Assembly: GCA_021613335.1 (NCBI GenBank)
Contig: JAJTWR010000231.1
Location: 1,995,001 to 2,059,000, forward strand
DNA from: Whitmania pigra
Taxonomy: Eukaryota; Annelida; Clitellata; Hirudinida; Haemopidae
Reading direction: 5' to 3'
DNA: 64,000 bases
The translations under genes were made by a program, and so were the position numbers. Position 1 is the first letter of the stretch. Each line of letters opens with the position of its first letter. The notes beneath the pieces are model-generated. The model was given only the letters and a program-made list of their open reading frames with translations, was not told the origin of the DNA and did not search any database. Positions 25,546-41,795 of the stretch are shown here, one piece after another.

Positions 25546-25899
25546 GCCTAGATGATCTTATCCCATCGAAGTACGCAAATACGACAAAATAAGATTCAAT
25601 TTCCTGAACGACTGGTTGCAATTAAAATTGCTGTCTTTAATAAAATTTGCACTAGAGAAAGGGAAACTAGAAGATTTGGAAATAAGTCGTTTTTATGAAA
25701 CGCAATAAAACCAAGAAGATCCAATGGAGTTTATGATAGAACTTCATTCCGGTTACTGAGCAGTATTTTTCAAAGGTGAGTTTCCGTGACATTTTGATGA
25801 ATTGCATCGACATATGTATCAGATAGAAGAATTTTAAAGTCCAACAGCAATCCAAATTTATGCTCAGGTCTTTTAGTCGTAAAAACGTGTTGACTATAA

Positions 25900-26380
25900 A
25901 ATATATCTGTTGAAGTCGGTCAAATATGCTCTTCATAACCCAAGCAATTTCTTCTGCTGAAAGTCCTGCATCTCTTGTCAGTTCTCCAGGCATCTTTCGA
26001 CGTCGCATAATTCTCCGGCCAACCTTAATCTCCAGGCTGTGCATTTTGTTTTATCAAGCTTATCAAGTTCTTGCTCCAACGATTCAATATCAGTTGCTGC
26101 TTCCTTTAATTTCATAGTAAGATCTTGTAGGCGCATCTAAACCATCAATTTTTTTCCAAGAATGGCAATAATCCTCCAATAACTGTTCTGTAACACTTCT
26201 GATTTGGGCATCATAGTTTAGTCCTCCAATAATTTGCTTGGCAGCCCTACTTCAGTTTATCCAGTCCTTCTTGGACATCTTTAATAGCTTCTGTTCGTGC
26301 ACTCCAACGTGTTTTACAGCTTTTTTAAACTCGTCCACAGTGGGTGGCAGACGTATGATACGTCTGATGTAGCCGCCGCA
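25900..26380 (-). pseudogene. Decayed protein-coding block, helical, family unknown
   Basis: Reading the minus strand, three frames carry consecutive protein-like segments: LPPTVDEFKKAVKHVGVHE (about 26320), DAQIRSVTEQLLEDYCHSW (about 26190), then LKEAATDIESLEQELDKLDK (about 26080) and GLSAEEIAWVMKSIFDRLQQ (about 25940). They are heptad-rich, charged and likely coiled-coil, but each is cut by stops and the reading frame changes at least twice. This looks like a frameshifted intronless copy of a helical-repeat protein (spectrin-like is a guess). I do not recognise the parent gene. Confidence 0.4.
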
Positions 26381-26406
26381 GTCATCTTGTGACCGATTTA
26401 TTACCC

Positions 26407-26462
26407 TTGTTCATTTATTATAATTTGTTCATTTATTATAATTTGTTCATTTATTATAATTA
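26407..26462. repeat. 17-bp tandem repeat, three copies
   Basis: Three consecutive copies of GTTCATTTATTATAATT. It is a short simple repeat without further context. Confidence 0.7.
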
Positions 26463-27685
26463 TAATTTATATAATACGAACATACAAAGCCTGCATCTTG
26501 GCGTCCGGAGACATATGGACCCTCCCGCCTCCCTCCCTAGCTACTCCACTGGGCCACCCATAAAAGACGTCTGTAAAAATTTCTGCAATGTTGCGAACAT
26601 CTGCATTTTTTCATAAAGATATTTCTTTTGAATTTATCGTAATGAATAAGCACTTCTATTGTTCCAACGAAAAATTCGATTGTAGCCCATCTGTAAAATT
26701 TGTAACCAATAATAAATGTTCTCGGTTGTTAGTGATTAATTTAGTTCAATCCTCCGCGGATTGTGACGAAAATGTTTCCCTTATGAGGCTTTTTTTTTAA
26801 CTCGTTCCGAAGTTTGTACAAATTGTTATAAATGTAAATAAAAGAATACTAAAATATTGCGCATTACTCCACTTCTGAAGGACCTCCCACTTGAGGACGT
26901 CTTGTATGGATGACCCTAAGTAATATCATACCATGAATATCCCACCCAACTCGCAATCTCTTGCAGGCTGGGCTTCAAAGTATTCATACTGATTTTTATC
27001 CATCCTTTTTATAATGTAATCTTTGATTTCTATGCGCAAATGTTCCTTGGATGACTTGAGTGCATATCGCAACGTCAAGACTGTTGAGATAAGCAGTTAT
27101 TTCTGCAGGAGCATTGTTCACAATGTTGTCAGTGGACTTTTCGAAAAGAAAAAAATCGCTGAAAAAAACCAAAATTATGTTGAACCAACTTTTATCGTCA
27201 ACAATTAAAACTCAATTAATAAACTTATTTTGTTAATTATAGCCAGAGACGTCATCTTTTTCCAGGAAACGTGTAATTTCTCTTAATGAGTTAATTATAA
27301 TTGAGCTTGTAATATTTGATATTTATCAAACTGAGAAAACAATTTTTTCTACTGAACAAATTTCAGTCTAGGTGGACCTGATAGCTCAGACTAGGGAAGG
27401 TGTCCTCTTAATGCGGAATTCATAGAGCTGGAACAGTCGCCACTTGGGCAGAAATTTCATGTGATATACTCACTAATCTATCCTTTCTACAAAAAAAAGT
27501 ATGTGAAAGTATTAAAAAGACTTTGTAGGAAAATTAACTTTGTTGACGGCTTCTTCTTAGCTAATGTGAAAATTATTTTAATTAGTAATTTTAAAAAAAT
27601 TTCTAAAAAGCGTTTAAGCATTATTTTTTAAAAATAAAACTTATGTAAAAATAATCTTATCTAAGTGTGATTGCGAAATAATTTC
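26463..27685. other. Intergenic, no gene recognised
   Basis: AT-rich DNA between the decayed block and the 5' border of the protease tandem duplication. Short open frames on the plus strand (26588-27208) have no recognisable domain and no splice support. Confidence 0.35.
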
Positions 27686-27784
27686 TTGAGACAGCTGAAT
27701 AGATTAATTCGTAATCATCCAAAGACAATAAAGTTATTTTTATATAATCTGGCATTACAAATTCTTATCTCATGATAAGAATAT

Positions 27785-27792
27785 TATAAAAG
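27785..27792 (+). promoter_or_regulatory. TATA box of protease 1
   Basis: TATAAAAG lies 58 bp upstream of the ATG at 27843 and is conserved in unit 2. The spacing leaves about 25-30 bp of 5' UTR, typical of a TATA-driven animal promoter. Confidence 0.7.
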
Positions 27793-27842
27793 ACCCAGAT
27801 TTGATCGAATGATTTGTGGCAATTTTGATGGCTGGTGATAAG

Positions 27843-30224
<2,382 letters not shown>

Positions 30225-30294
30225 AATGAACGAACCATCGTTATTTTCGAAGTAATCAAAATAATTGAGAATTATTTTCTCATTATGTTATAAG

Positions 30295-30300
30295 AATAAA
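30295..30300 (+). terminator. Poly(A) signal of protease 1
   Basis: AATAAA lies 71 bp after the stop codon and is conserved at the equivalent place in unit 2. Confidence 0.6.
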
Positions 30301-31053
30301 CTCTGCTTCTACAAAAGTTTGTTTTTGTGTTATTTTGGATTGATTCGGAGGATATCCAAAGATCATCCAAAACCTTAAGGCCAAACGTAACATTGACGAG
30401 TATCATTAATTGAGAATGTATTTTACATAGAAACTGTACAAATAATTATCAATAATTAACTGGTAGTATATGACTCAGCCTAAATTTAAGCTAAGGCTTC
30501 AGTTTTAATCCAGTCCTCGAAGGTACCCTAAACTTGATTCTTTTAAGACCACTATTTCATCCCCTTAACTTGTTGTACATCCAATCACCATCACCGAAGG
30601 AACAGGCTGTCCTGCCTTCATATTGATAAAATTTTCTATGTAACAGTATTTATTAAAAATAATTAAAGAATTACAAACATTTGGTGCCTTTGCTGTTGCA
30701 GATAAACATAATGCTGCACTCTACTACAGCATCGTGTGAACGATCTTTGTCTTAAGAATAAAACAACTATGATGAGTGTTTCAACTGCTGTCATGATCAG
30801 GCCTTTTGTATTTATAGTTTAATAAGCAGATAGTAAAAACGATGCGATTATTAACAACAGTGACGAGATATAGTAATAAATTAGTTTCTCGTGGAACACC
30901 GGTTGGCGACCGCTATCCTAACATAATATTTAAAGTCATCCAAGTTCAATGTTTTTCATTGCAAACCCAATTCCAGTTCATCTCCGAATTTGCCATCCCG
31001 ATTGACCAATTTAATTGTGAGTCTTTTAAAAATGATATGCGAATACTCTAGAG

Positions 31054-32191
31054 ACTCTAGTTGTCCAACCCATGGCCCGCCATAAGTTTCTATTCTGCCC
31101 ACGAAGCTTCTCTGATTTTGTAAAATTTTTATATTTAAACAAATAATAATTTAATATAATAATTTTAAATTATTTGTTTTAATATTTCTAGTTTTTATTT
31201 GTTCTTTTTTTTAGCTTGTATACATCCATGCTTGTGCTACTAAATTAAGCGCGTAATAAACTTTACATGTAGACATTGTAATGGCGGCACAGGGAATTTA
31301 AATCCTTTCTGAAGGAAGTTGGCTCTGGTTTACTTCTGCCAAGTCCGCTGGCTTAGCAAGTCATCGACATTATTCATATTCTTGAGTCTATGTGATGAAA
31401 TAAAGCCATTCATGACAAACAGGAAAGGATGTATGTTTTCTGGATGATGACCCATGGGTGAACAACTTGGCTTTTCTAGTTGACATAACAAAATTAAAAG
31501 CCGAGTTTAGCGTCAGACTTTAAGGAAAGTATTAGATGGTTCACAAGTTTTATAAACATGTTGTGAAGTTCATTCAGAAGTTGAAGCTAATTCAGTCACA
31601 GCTGGTTCTGAAGAAGGTTGTACATTGCCCAGTCCTTTCGTCGAGGTTTACTGTATCAGTACAACATGAGAAGTACTTTGAATTAGTTACCAAACGTGCT
31701 GATGATTTCGACGGACGCTGACAAATACCAGTTGGAACTCATTGACATTCAGAATGACAGTGACTTGAAAACAGCTTTCGCCGACCATGATCTGCTAAAC
31801 TTTTACAGAAACTAAGTGTCATCAGACAAGTATACCAATCTCTCAACAGCATGGCAGGAAGTTCACTGCTCTGTTCGGAAGCTTTTCTAAAATGAAAAAC
31901 ACGAAATCGAAGTTAAGTTCTCTGCTTACAGACGAACATTTAGCAGCATCATTGCGTATTTCGAAATCTGTTGTTGGAGCAAGCATAGACTACTTGTGCA
32001 AAAAAAGCAGTGCCAGATTGCAGTTTAAACTGGTCGTAAGCATAAACTTATAAGATTCTTCTAGCTTAAATGTAGCAGAAAGGTATTTTGTGTGTTATTG
32101 TGTTTTTTTGTTGTGAAATTGCTAATCCGGCCCGTGACTAGTCTTAAAGTTGTACACTTGGCCTTCCGCTCAAAAAGGTTGGACATCCCTG
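31054..32191. mobile_element. hAT element relic inside duplication unit 1
   Basis: Ends resemble CAGGGATGTCCAACC (right end, inverted) and CTAGTTGTCCAACC (left), flanked by an 8-bp target duplication CTCTAGAG/CTCTAGAA. The equivalent place in unit 2 (about 35325-35340) is an empty site. Inside, broken plus-strand frames resemble the C-terminal half of GTF2IRD2/EPM2AIP1-type hAT transposases (TKRADDFDGR, DKYQLELIDIQNDSDLKTAF), with several stops. The element is about 1.14 kb and cannot encode a functional protein. Confidence 0.8.
31536..32030 (+). pseudogene. Remnant of hAT transposase (GTF2IRD2/EPM2AIP1-like)
   Basis: Discontinuous frames, interrupted by stops and frameshifts, retain the order seen in this transposase subfamily: an upstream segment around 31536-31721 ending in DDFDGR, then QLELIDIQNDSDLKTAFADH near 31730-31800, then KRTFSSIIAYFEI-like sequence near 31930-31970 corresponding to the dimerisation region. 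Family resemblance is from remembered sequence patterns. Confidence 0.6.
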
Positions 32192-32319
32192 CTCTAGAAA
32201 CTTTTGACAATCACTTTTTCTTGATACAGCTGAATAGATTAATTCGTAATCATCCAAAGACAATAAAGTTATTTTTATATAATCTGGCATTACAAATTCT
32301 TATCTCATGATAAGGATAT

Positions 32320-32327
32320 TATAAAAG
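32320..32327 (+). promoter_or_regulatory. TATA box of protease 2
   Basis: TATAAAAG lies 58 bp upstream of the ATG at 32378, in the same position as in unit 1. Confidence 0.7.
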
Positions 32328-32377
32328 ACCCAGATTTGATCGAATGATTTGTGGCAATTTCTGTGACTGGTGATAAG

Positions 32378-34770
<2,393 letters not shown>

Positions 34771-34840
34771 AATGAACGAACCATCGTTATTTTCGAAGTA
34801 ATCAAAATAATTGAGAATTATTTTCTCATTATGTTATAAG

Positions 34841-34846
34841 AATAAA
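34841..34846 (+). terminator. Poly(A) signal of protease 2
   Basis: AATAAA lies 71 bp after the stop codon, as in unit 1. Confidence 0.6.
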
Positions 34847-35449
34847 CTCTGCTTCTACAAAAGTTTGTTTTTGTGTTATTTTGGATTGATTCGGAGGATA
34901 TCCAAAGATCATCCAAAACCTTAAGGCCAAACGTAACATTGACGAGTATCATTAATTGAGAATGTATTTTACATAGGAACTGTACAAATAATTATCAATA
35001 ATTAACTGGTAGTATATGACAGCCTAAATTTAAGCAAAGGCTTCAGTTTTAATCCAGTCCTCGAAGGCACCCTAAACTTGGTTCCTTTAAGACCACTATT
35101 TCATTAATTAAGAATGTATTTTACATAGGAACTGAGCAAATAATTATCAATTATTAATAAATTAGTTTCTCGTGGAACACCGGTTGGCGACCGCTGCCCA
35201 AACATAATATTGAAAGTCATCCAAGTTCAATGGTTTTCATCGCAATTCCAATTCCAGGTCATCTCCGAATTTGCCATCCCTATTGACCGATTTAATTGAG
35301 CCTTTTAAAAATGATATGCGAATATTCTTGAAACTTTTGACAACCACTTTTTCAAAAGATAGCTTATTTTTTTAAGTTCTTCCTTTCCATGTCTTTAAAG
35401 AATGTTCAAACAACCTTCTACTGGAAGGTCTTTTGCTGTACTATGCCAC

Positions 35450-36638
35450 CAGTGGCGCAACTAGGGGGGGGCAGGGGGGGGAGCAAGCCCCCCCCAGGCC
35501 TAATAGGAGAGACCCTGCAATTTTTCCAAATCCGATCAGTTTTTTTTTGGTGGGGGGGGGGGGGGTAAGGGGATTTAACTGGTTTGAAACTTTGAGACAG
35601 AAGATAGTCAAACTCATTAATAAATTATTAAAGATACAAAATAAGACTGTAGACAGAAGATAGTCAAACTCATAATAATAATAATCTGTTCTATTTTTAA
35701 TTCTTTATTAATTATAATTGGTAGTTTTGATTTAAACAGCGTCGGGCTTTCGTCCCTTGTCTAAACTTGAGCTCCCCCCTCAGCATTTTTCGCTGGTTAT
35801 CTGTTGATCAGATAATGTCGTTTTGACAACCCTGCCTTGGCTGCTCTTGATGCTTTGCAGAATGGCACAATGACTCCCGAGCTTTCGGAATTCTGTAACC
35901 TTCATAGAAAAGACGCTGAAACTGTGCAAAGACAGCTCCAATTCACATCGACAAGTTTACGTGCTGATCAGTCTGACCCCAATGCGTGTATCGAACTACA
36001 AGATCTTTTCTGTGCCACAAGCATTCAGTCCGAGTTGCATATGCTCGATGTTGCTCTTACTCAGACATTTACGTCATCAGATGCAGAAAGGGCATTTTCT
36101 AAACTTCGCCTTATTAAAAGTCATCTCGGGACGACTATGTCTGCCTGTCGTTTGCAAAGTTTATTGAGAATATCTGTGAACAAAACAACTACTGCACTTC
36201 TTCCAGTAAATAAAATGGTGAACAGATTTTCACAGATTGATCGAAAAATTATTTTGTAACTGTAAACACATCAAAATGTAATTTAGACTATATTTAGGAT
36301 CTTAATTTTATACATAATTTAGATTAGGTGAAATGTTTAGGATATCAATCATATCATATTACAATTTTAAACATATCATAAACTTTTTTTTACAGTTGCT
36401 TTAACTGGCTTGAAACTTTGAAACAGAAGATAGTCAAGCTCATTAATAAATTATTAAAGATACAAAAAAAGACTGCAGACTTATAAATAAAAACTTATAA
36501 TAATAATCAGTTCTATCTTTAATTCTTTATTAATTAAAATTAGTAGTATTAATTTGAACAGTTTCAAAAATTTTTCGACTGCGTCGGGCTTTTCTAAACT
36601 TGAGCCCCCCCCAGCATTTTTCGCTGGTTGCGCCCCTG
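35450..36638 (+). mobile_element. hAT transposon, internally deleted, with perfect 8-bp TSD
   Basis: The 1,189-bp element is flanked by an exact duplication of TATGCCAC (35442-35449 and 36639-36646). Terminal repeats CAGTGGCGCAACTAGG and, reading in from the right, CAGGGGCGCAACCAGC share the hAT-type CAG(N)GGCGCAAC core, followed by long G runs at the left end and C runs at the right. The only coding remnant is the C-terminal dimerisation part of the transposase (35837-36259). About 240 bp from the right terminus (36398-36638) also appears, in direct orientation, at about 35567-35800 near the left end, so the copy is a rearranged deletion derivative. The perfect TSD implies recent insertion. 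Confidence 0.92.
35837..36259 (+). pseudogene. hAT transposase C-terminal fragment
   Basis: An open frame of 140 codons whose end matches the hAT family dimerisation domain (SSDAERAFSKLRLIKSHLGT, then LQSLLRISVN). The upstream zinc-finger and RNase H-like catalytic parts are missing, so no active enzyme could be made. The intact frame agrees with a recent deletion event. Confidence 0.85.
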
Positions 36639-37112
36639 TATGCCACTCTCGCTATTATACCACTTTTGCTCTGTCCTGACAAAGTTCAATATAAAATAAA
36701 TTTATTATGCCACCCCCTACTGTGCTCTGCCACTATTGTGTGACTATTAAAAGCGTTATCGCTTTGTTTTGGTTCTTGTAATTCTGTACAAATTTGTGTT
36801 AGCGATCCATGAGACTTTAAGTTTGTGGATTAAATAAAATTTAAATAAATACAAAATAAAATATGAGTAATTTTATTAATACTTTGAACTTTAAAATTAT
36901 TTAAATAGTTAAATTATTATCGATAATAGCCAAGAACTTTATGACTGCACATTTGCTGACATTGAGATTGTGAGCGAAAATTTGTTGATTTATACGCGTT
37001 GTGTTTGTAAGACTGCCTTTAAGGCATTTATAAGATTACGTACTTATTTGTCCTTTTCTGAAGCAAAAATTATCTGCATTGGAAGTCGATTTTCCTAATT
37101 ATTTCAGCAGCA
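36639..37112. other. Upstream region of TIMM10
   Basis: No gene seen. A possible 5' UTR splice acceptor (TTATTTCAG) sits at about 37107, just before the ATG, so a non-coding first exon may lie in this interval. Confidence 0.35.
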
Positions 37113-38208
37113 ATGGCCAACCTCTCTCATGAAGAACAACTGAAAATCATTTCAGAATTAGAAATTGAAATGATGGCCGATATGTTTACCAGGTAGGCAT
37201 TCTTAAAAATTAAAAATTGTTTGAGAAGACCTTTGAGTTAATGTTGTCGTGTCCATGTTAAGATTTTATTAATTGTAAGTTTTCTTATATTTTTATTTTT
37301 AATCTTAAATTATTTAGAGGAACTCTTATGCCTGACCGACGTTGCTATAAATTTTTGAAAAACTTTAGTAATAGTCAATTTATATGGTACTTTATATGGC
37401 TATTTATACGCATAGCGTCAGAGGTGCCAAAAGCGATTCCGATCAGTTTCAACCGCCTATCTATTGGCCACAAGAAGCCACCTTTAGGCTTACCTTAGGA
37501 TGAAGTCTGACTGTTGGCTAAGGCTCTGAATTATTTATTCTTATTTATGAATCAAATTATAAAATATATGGAACTTCCTGCGGCTTGTCAGCACTATGTG
37601 ACTCTGTATAATGTTTTTTTAAAAAATATTTTGTGTCTGTTTTCATTATGGTCATGACTTCTTGAAAGGTGTCAGTAGCCTATATGGGCTCTTATATTTG
37701 TGTGACAAATTAAAATAGATGACTAATGAATATTGTACTCTTAATTTGTGCTTATTTGATTGGATGATGTTTATAAATATATTTATTACTCAATGTTAAT
37801 GTTAAACATAAAAAGATTTTAACTGCAGCATCTCATCTCTTAACTAATACTTTCATTAATATAAACTAATTTGCATGTAAAAATTTATTTTATTTCAACT
37901 AAGGAGTGTAAGATGATTATTTTCCTTTATAATTTCTCAAAAAAATATTTGGATTTTCTTTAAGTTATGTAATCTAGTTTTCAACCAGTTGTTTGCACTT
38001 ACACAGGATGACCAATGCATGTAAAACAAAGTGTGTTCCCCCAAAATACAAGGAGTCCGATCTGAGCAAGGGGGAAGGTGTGTGCCTCGACCGATGTGTT
38101 GCAAAATATATGGAAATCCATGAAAGAGTTGGCAAAAAACTGTCTAGTGCAACCATGCAAAATCAAGAAGCGGCTCAGAAACTTCAAGGAACTAATGTCC
38201 AAAAATAA
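37113..38208 (+). CDS. TIMM10: TIMM10, mitochondrial intermembrane-space chaperone (Tim10)
   Basis: Tim10 with Tim9 forms the hexameric chaperone that carries hydrophobic carrier and beta-barrel precursors across the intermembrane space. Two exons, 37113-37192 and 38007-38208, give 93 residues (human 90). The diagnostic block [18 protein letters not shown], the twin CX3C motifs CKTKC and CLDRC, and the [11 protein letters not shown] helix are all present. The intron is 814 bp and phase 2. Start chosen at the only ATG in a conserved position, right after a pyrimidine-rich acceptor. Nearby on the same strand is VDAC, an abundant outer-membrane beta-barrel; the link is suggestive but not proven. 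Confidence 0.96.
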
Positions 38209-39444
38209 AACTTTCAAATTTAGGGTTTTGTCTTATTTAAAGTTTCTTTGAGTTTGTTTTGCTTGATGTGTTTTACACATCCTTTTATGATTCTAGATTT
38301 CTAATCTGTTATAGTAAATGTTATATTTCTAAACTTAACTTAAGCTTAAGTCTAGCATAAATTAAGTTATGTACTTGACTCATGTAACATCAGTGGTATT
38401 CTGGCATTATCTTTGAGATGGCTTCCTGGAGGTATAGGTAAATGAATGTTTATAATATATTCCTCAATAGGAAGATGTCAATAAATTACAAAATATCATG
38501 GTCAAAGCTGGCTCGATTTTGGGCTTGAACATTGTTTCTGATGTTAGGTCTATTTTGTGTTTAGCTGGGAAAATATGAGCAGATGTGGATAATGCCAAAT
38601 GCATGGAGACGTTAACATCGTGATAAGTTTAGTTATTTTGAAATTATTTCCACAAGGGATCACTTGCTTGTGTACTGTAGTGTATTTCTTAGCATTAGGC
38701 CTGCAGCTGCCAGAGTTCCATTTTTCCACTGGTCGAGCATGAAACTTTCCTGACTGCCATGAAATTTGGCGAGGTAAATTCATCTCATCAAATGGGAAGG
38801 CTGGTGTCGCCTTCGCCATTGCCCAGAGCGGTCGGGGTGATGTCTTGCCAAATTCCTAGGAAACAAACAATGAAAAAATAAAGTGAAAGTTTCAGTTTTT
38901 GCAGAGTATTGGGGTCGAAGAGCAAATTATTCGTTAATTTCAAAATCCCAAGGAATTCTTTTACAGTGTTTAGTTAAATCCTGGAGACGCTCTTGAACTG
39001 ATAAAGCTTTCATTCGGCAGCTCATTCTTGAATTCGCGATGCAGTGCTCACTCGTTCAGCGTGAACTTTCCACCTAGCATTCTCTTGGAGAAAATTTTGA
39101 GAAAATAATCCAAATATGAAAATATTTGTGGCTGGGCATGGGATAAGTGACCCTTTGTGCAGCAACTGTTGCAATCAAAGGATTACTCTTAAAGACAGCT
39201 TTACTGATAATACATTAACAACATATGTGTTTTGTAATACTTGAAATAGGTAGAGGAAATTCAACTCTACCAGATTCTTCAATTTGATTCAGAAATCGGA
39301 ATGCCCACTTGATAACAGTACTCTCATAATAATTTAAAGATTTTTTTTTATTTTAGAAATTTGATAACTACTTGCCAATTTATTTAAGTCAAGTTGGCTG
39401 TGTTGGTCGTCGATCCGCCGGTTTGGGGCTGTTTCAGTTCTGCG
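38209..39444. other. Intergenic between TIMM10 and VDAC
   Basis: Contains the TIMM10 3' end, the VDAC 5' flank and one possible minus-strand exon (next entry). No transposon ends seen. Confidence 0.35.
38676..38855 (-). CDS. Possible internal exon of an unidentified minus-strand gene
   Basis: A 180-nt open stretch (60 codons, phase 0) lies between a good acceptor (TTTCCTAG, complement of 38856-38863) and a GTACAC donor. The encoded peptide is protein-like in composition (ISWQSGKFHARPVEKW, GSCRPNAKKYTT). I could not find flanking exons that keep phase: a candidate upstream exon ending near 38967 leaves one extra base and creates a stop. I do not recognise the family. It may be a real exon or chance. 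Confidence 0.3.
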
Positions 39445-41476
39445 ATGTCGCCTCCATCTTACTTGGATTTAAGCGAATCTGCTCACGAATTGCTTACAAA
39501 AGGATACAGTATGAGTTATTTGTTCCGATAATGTTTTACTAAATGTCATGCTAATGATTTGAACATTTTGCCAAGCTGACTTAGCCTTACATTGTAACTA
39601 CTCAAGAATCTAAAATTATCTTTGTTGATAGATTATGGATTGTTCAAGGTTGATTGGAAATCAAAGGCTGACAATTTGAAGTTTGTTTCTTCTTGCATTT
39701 CCAATCATGAAGCAAAAAGTTTTTGGGGAAATTTTGGAATTAAGTACAAGAGCAAGGAACATGGTCATTATTTAGTTTTTGCAATCCTTCATATCAATAA
39801 AAAAACTAATTTTAAACCATATCTTTTATATGCTGTGGGACCTACGTTTATATTTAAATATATATTTCTTGTATATTATTAGGGATGAAATTTTTAACTC
39901 ATTGCAATACTGATGGGCAGAACAAATGTTCCCTTACAATCAAAGATCAGGTTTTGGATGGTTTAAAACTGTCATTTGAGACACTGTTGGTACCAAACAT
40001 TGGGTTAGTTATTTCCAAACAAAATCTAAGCATTTGAATTGTGGATCACATAAATTACTCTTTAAAAAAACTGTCATGTAATTTGTCTCAAATTTTAGTT
40101 GCTTGGTTTATTGGTTGCTATGTGCCTGTTTAAATTGATAAACTTATATAAGCAGTTAGAAAAATATAAACATACATTTGATGCATTTAATCAGAGCTTT
40201 ATCAATTTACTACTTAACCAACAGTAACAAAATACTTCTCTTTGAAGGAAGAAAACAGCAGCATTGGGTGCTGCATATAAAACAAAGCAACTGCATCTTA
40301 CATTTGATGTTGACTTTGACTTTGCCAGGCCTTATGTTTCAGCTGCTGGTGTAATGTGGTTAGAATTTTTTTTAGTCTATGTCTTGACTTGTTAGCATGT
40401 TTAAAAATAGTCTCGGTGATTCAATTTTTCTTAAAGCATCCTTTTCAAATTAGATTAACAAGTTAAACAGTGTCCTGATTGATCAACAATATTATTTTGT
40501 AAAGTAATGACATATATTTAAATCTAAACAAATTTAGATTGATATTTTTTGTAAAAAATGTGTTTGAAAATTTAGAACTTCAATAATTATTCCAGTCACA
40601 ATGGATGGATAGGCGGTGCACAAGTCCGATCTGAAGTTACCTCAGATCCATTGATATATTACAAGAACTTTGCTTTGGGCTACAAGAACGATGATATTAC
40701 TTTCATGACCTCTATGTGAGTCTAATATTTTAGTCACTAGTTCTAGTTGACAGTTGGTCTGAAAACAAATGTTTAAATCAAGATTCTCTTCCTTCAAATT
40801 AACTGCAGAAATGCCTAACTGTTAGCAAGCTGAAGTTGCCAATCCTGGCAACTGCTAATGTTGCATATAACATTTTGTTTCAACTTCTTGATGAAAATAT
40901 TATAATATATTATTATTATTATATAAATATAATAAATTCAAATTAATGTGATAATGTAAGTGAGACCAAAGTGGTTACAGTCAATGCAATGTAAATATGT
41001 ACATTTCCAACAGGACTGATGGTACGGAGTTTGAAGGCTCTCTATATCAGAAGATCAACAAAAACCTGAAAATGGCAGTGGTTGCTAACTGGTCAAGCAT
41101 TTCCAATGAAACCAAATTTGTTATTGGAGGCAAGTACACCACAGACAGCGGTATCTTCAGGGTAGGTTGATCTGTCCTTAAATTAACTATCCTACTTCAG
41201 CAAGCACATGCTTTGTCATTTGAACATTTATGCCTGACTTTCATTCACTGCCTCTCAAATAGGCAAAGATAACCAGCCTCCAGCAGGTGGCATTATCATA
41301 CCAACTGGAACTCTGGAAAGGTGACTAAGGTGAAATATTTTTACTTTGTAACAACTTACTGTCTTCTCACACTGTCTCTGCCAGATGTCACTTTGACTCT
41401 ATCAACGCTTTTGGAGGGGGACAAGAAATCAGAGAATGACCACAAGTTCGGAGTTGGTCTTCAGGTAAAAGTTTGA
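39445..41476 (+). CDS. VDAC: Voltage-dependent anion channel (VDAC/porin)
   Basis: The outer mitochondrial membrane 19-strand beta-barrel that passes ATP, ADP and other metabolites. Eight exons join in frame: 39445-39508, 39632-39763, 39883-40003, 40248-40358, 40596-40715, 41014-41161, 41263-41320, 41385-41476, giving 281 residues, the usual VDAC length. The N-terminal helix is present (PPSYLDLSESAHELLTKGY), as are LKFLTHCNTDG-like strand sequence, TFDVDFDF, GALVGY-equivalent GAAYKTKQ, and the barrel end VTLTLSTLLEGD. The final exon reads through a potential donor to end GLQVKV. Sequence is divergent from vertebrate VDACs in several strands. Convergent with the USP gene, 319 bp apart. Confidence 0.93.
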
Positions 41477-41795
41477 CCGACGACACGGCCTCATATTCCA
41501 CCAAAGAAATTTTGATGTAAAAATTATCGCAGCTTTATAATCATTTCACGATTTTGTGTAGCCTTTCTCGCCAATCATGAATGAATTGTTGTTTTAGGAA
41601 TTGGTAATATTTTACTTTGACTTAATCATGTAGTTCTCTTGCTTTTTGGTGGGTAGTCTCGCTTTATTGTGCTATGTGGCCTAAAACAAGACGGATAAAC
41701 ATTTTTGTAAATGGTTTTATTTTATTTTTATTTTTTTGCAAAAAATACATTAAATCTCAAATCAGGTGAGCATAACTTAATGCAAGAAAGAAAAT
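41477..41795. other. Convergent 3' intergenic region, VDAC / USP
   Basis: 319 bp between the two stop codons; both 3' UTRs must lie or overlap here. Nothing else recognised. Confidence 0.5.

Noticed and set aside
30842..31051. Plus-strand open frame (70 codons) after protease 1
   Set aside because: Lies in the 3' flank of the duplication unit; its counterpart in unit 2 (about 35160-35320) is not open throughout, so it is not a conserved gene.
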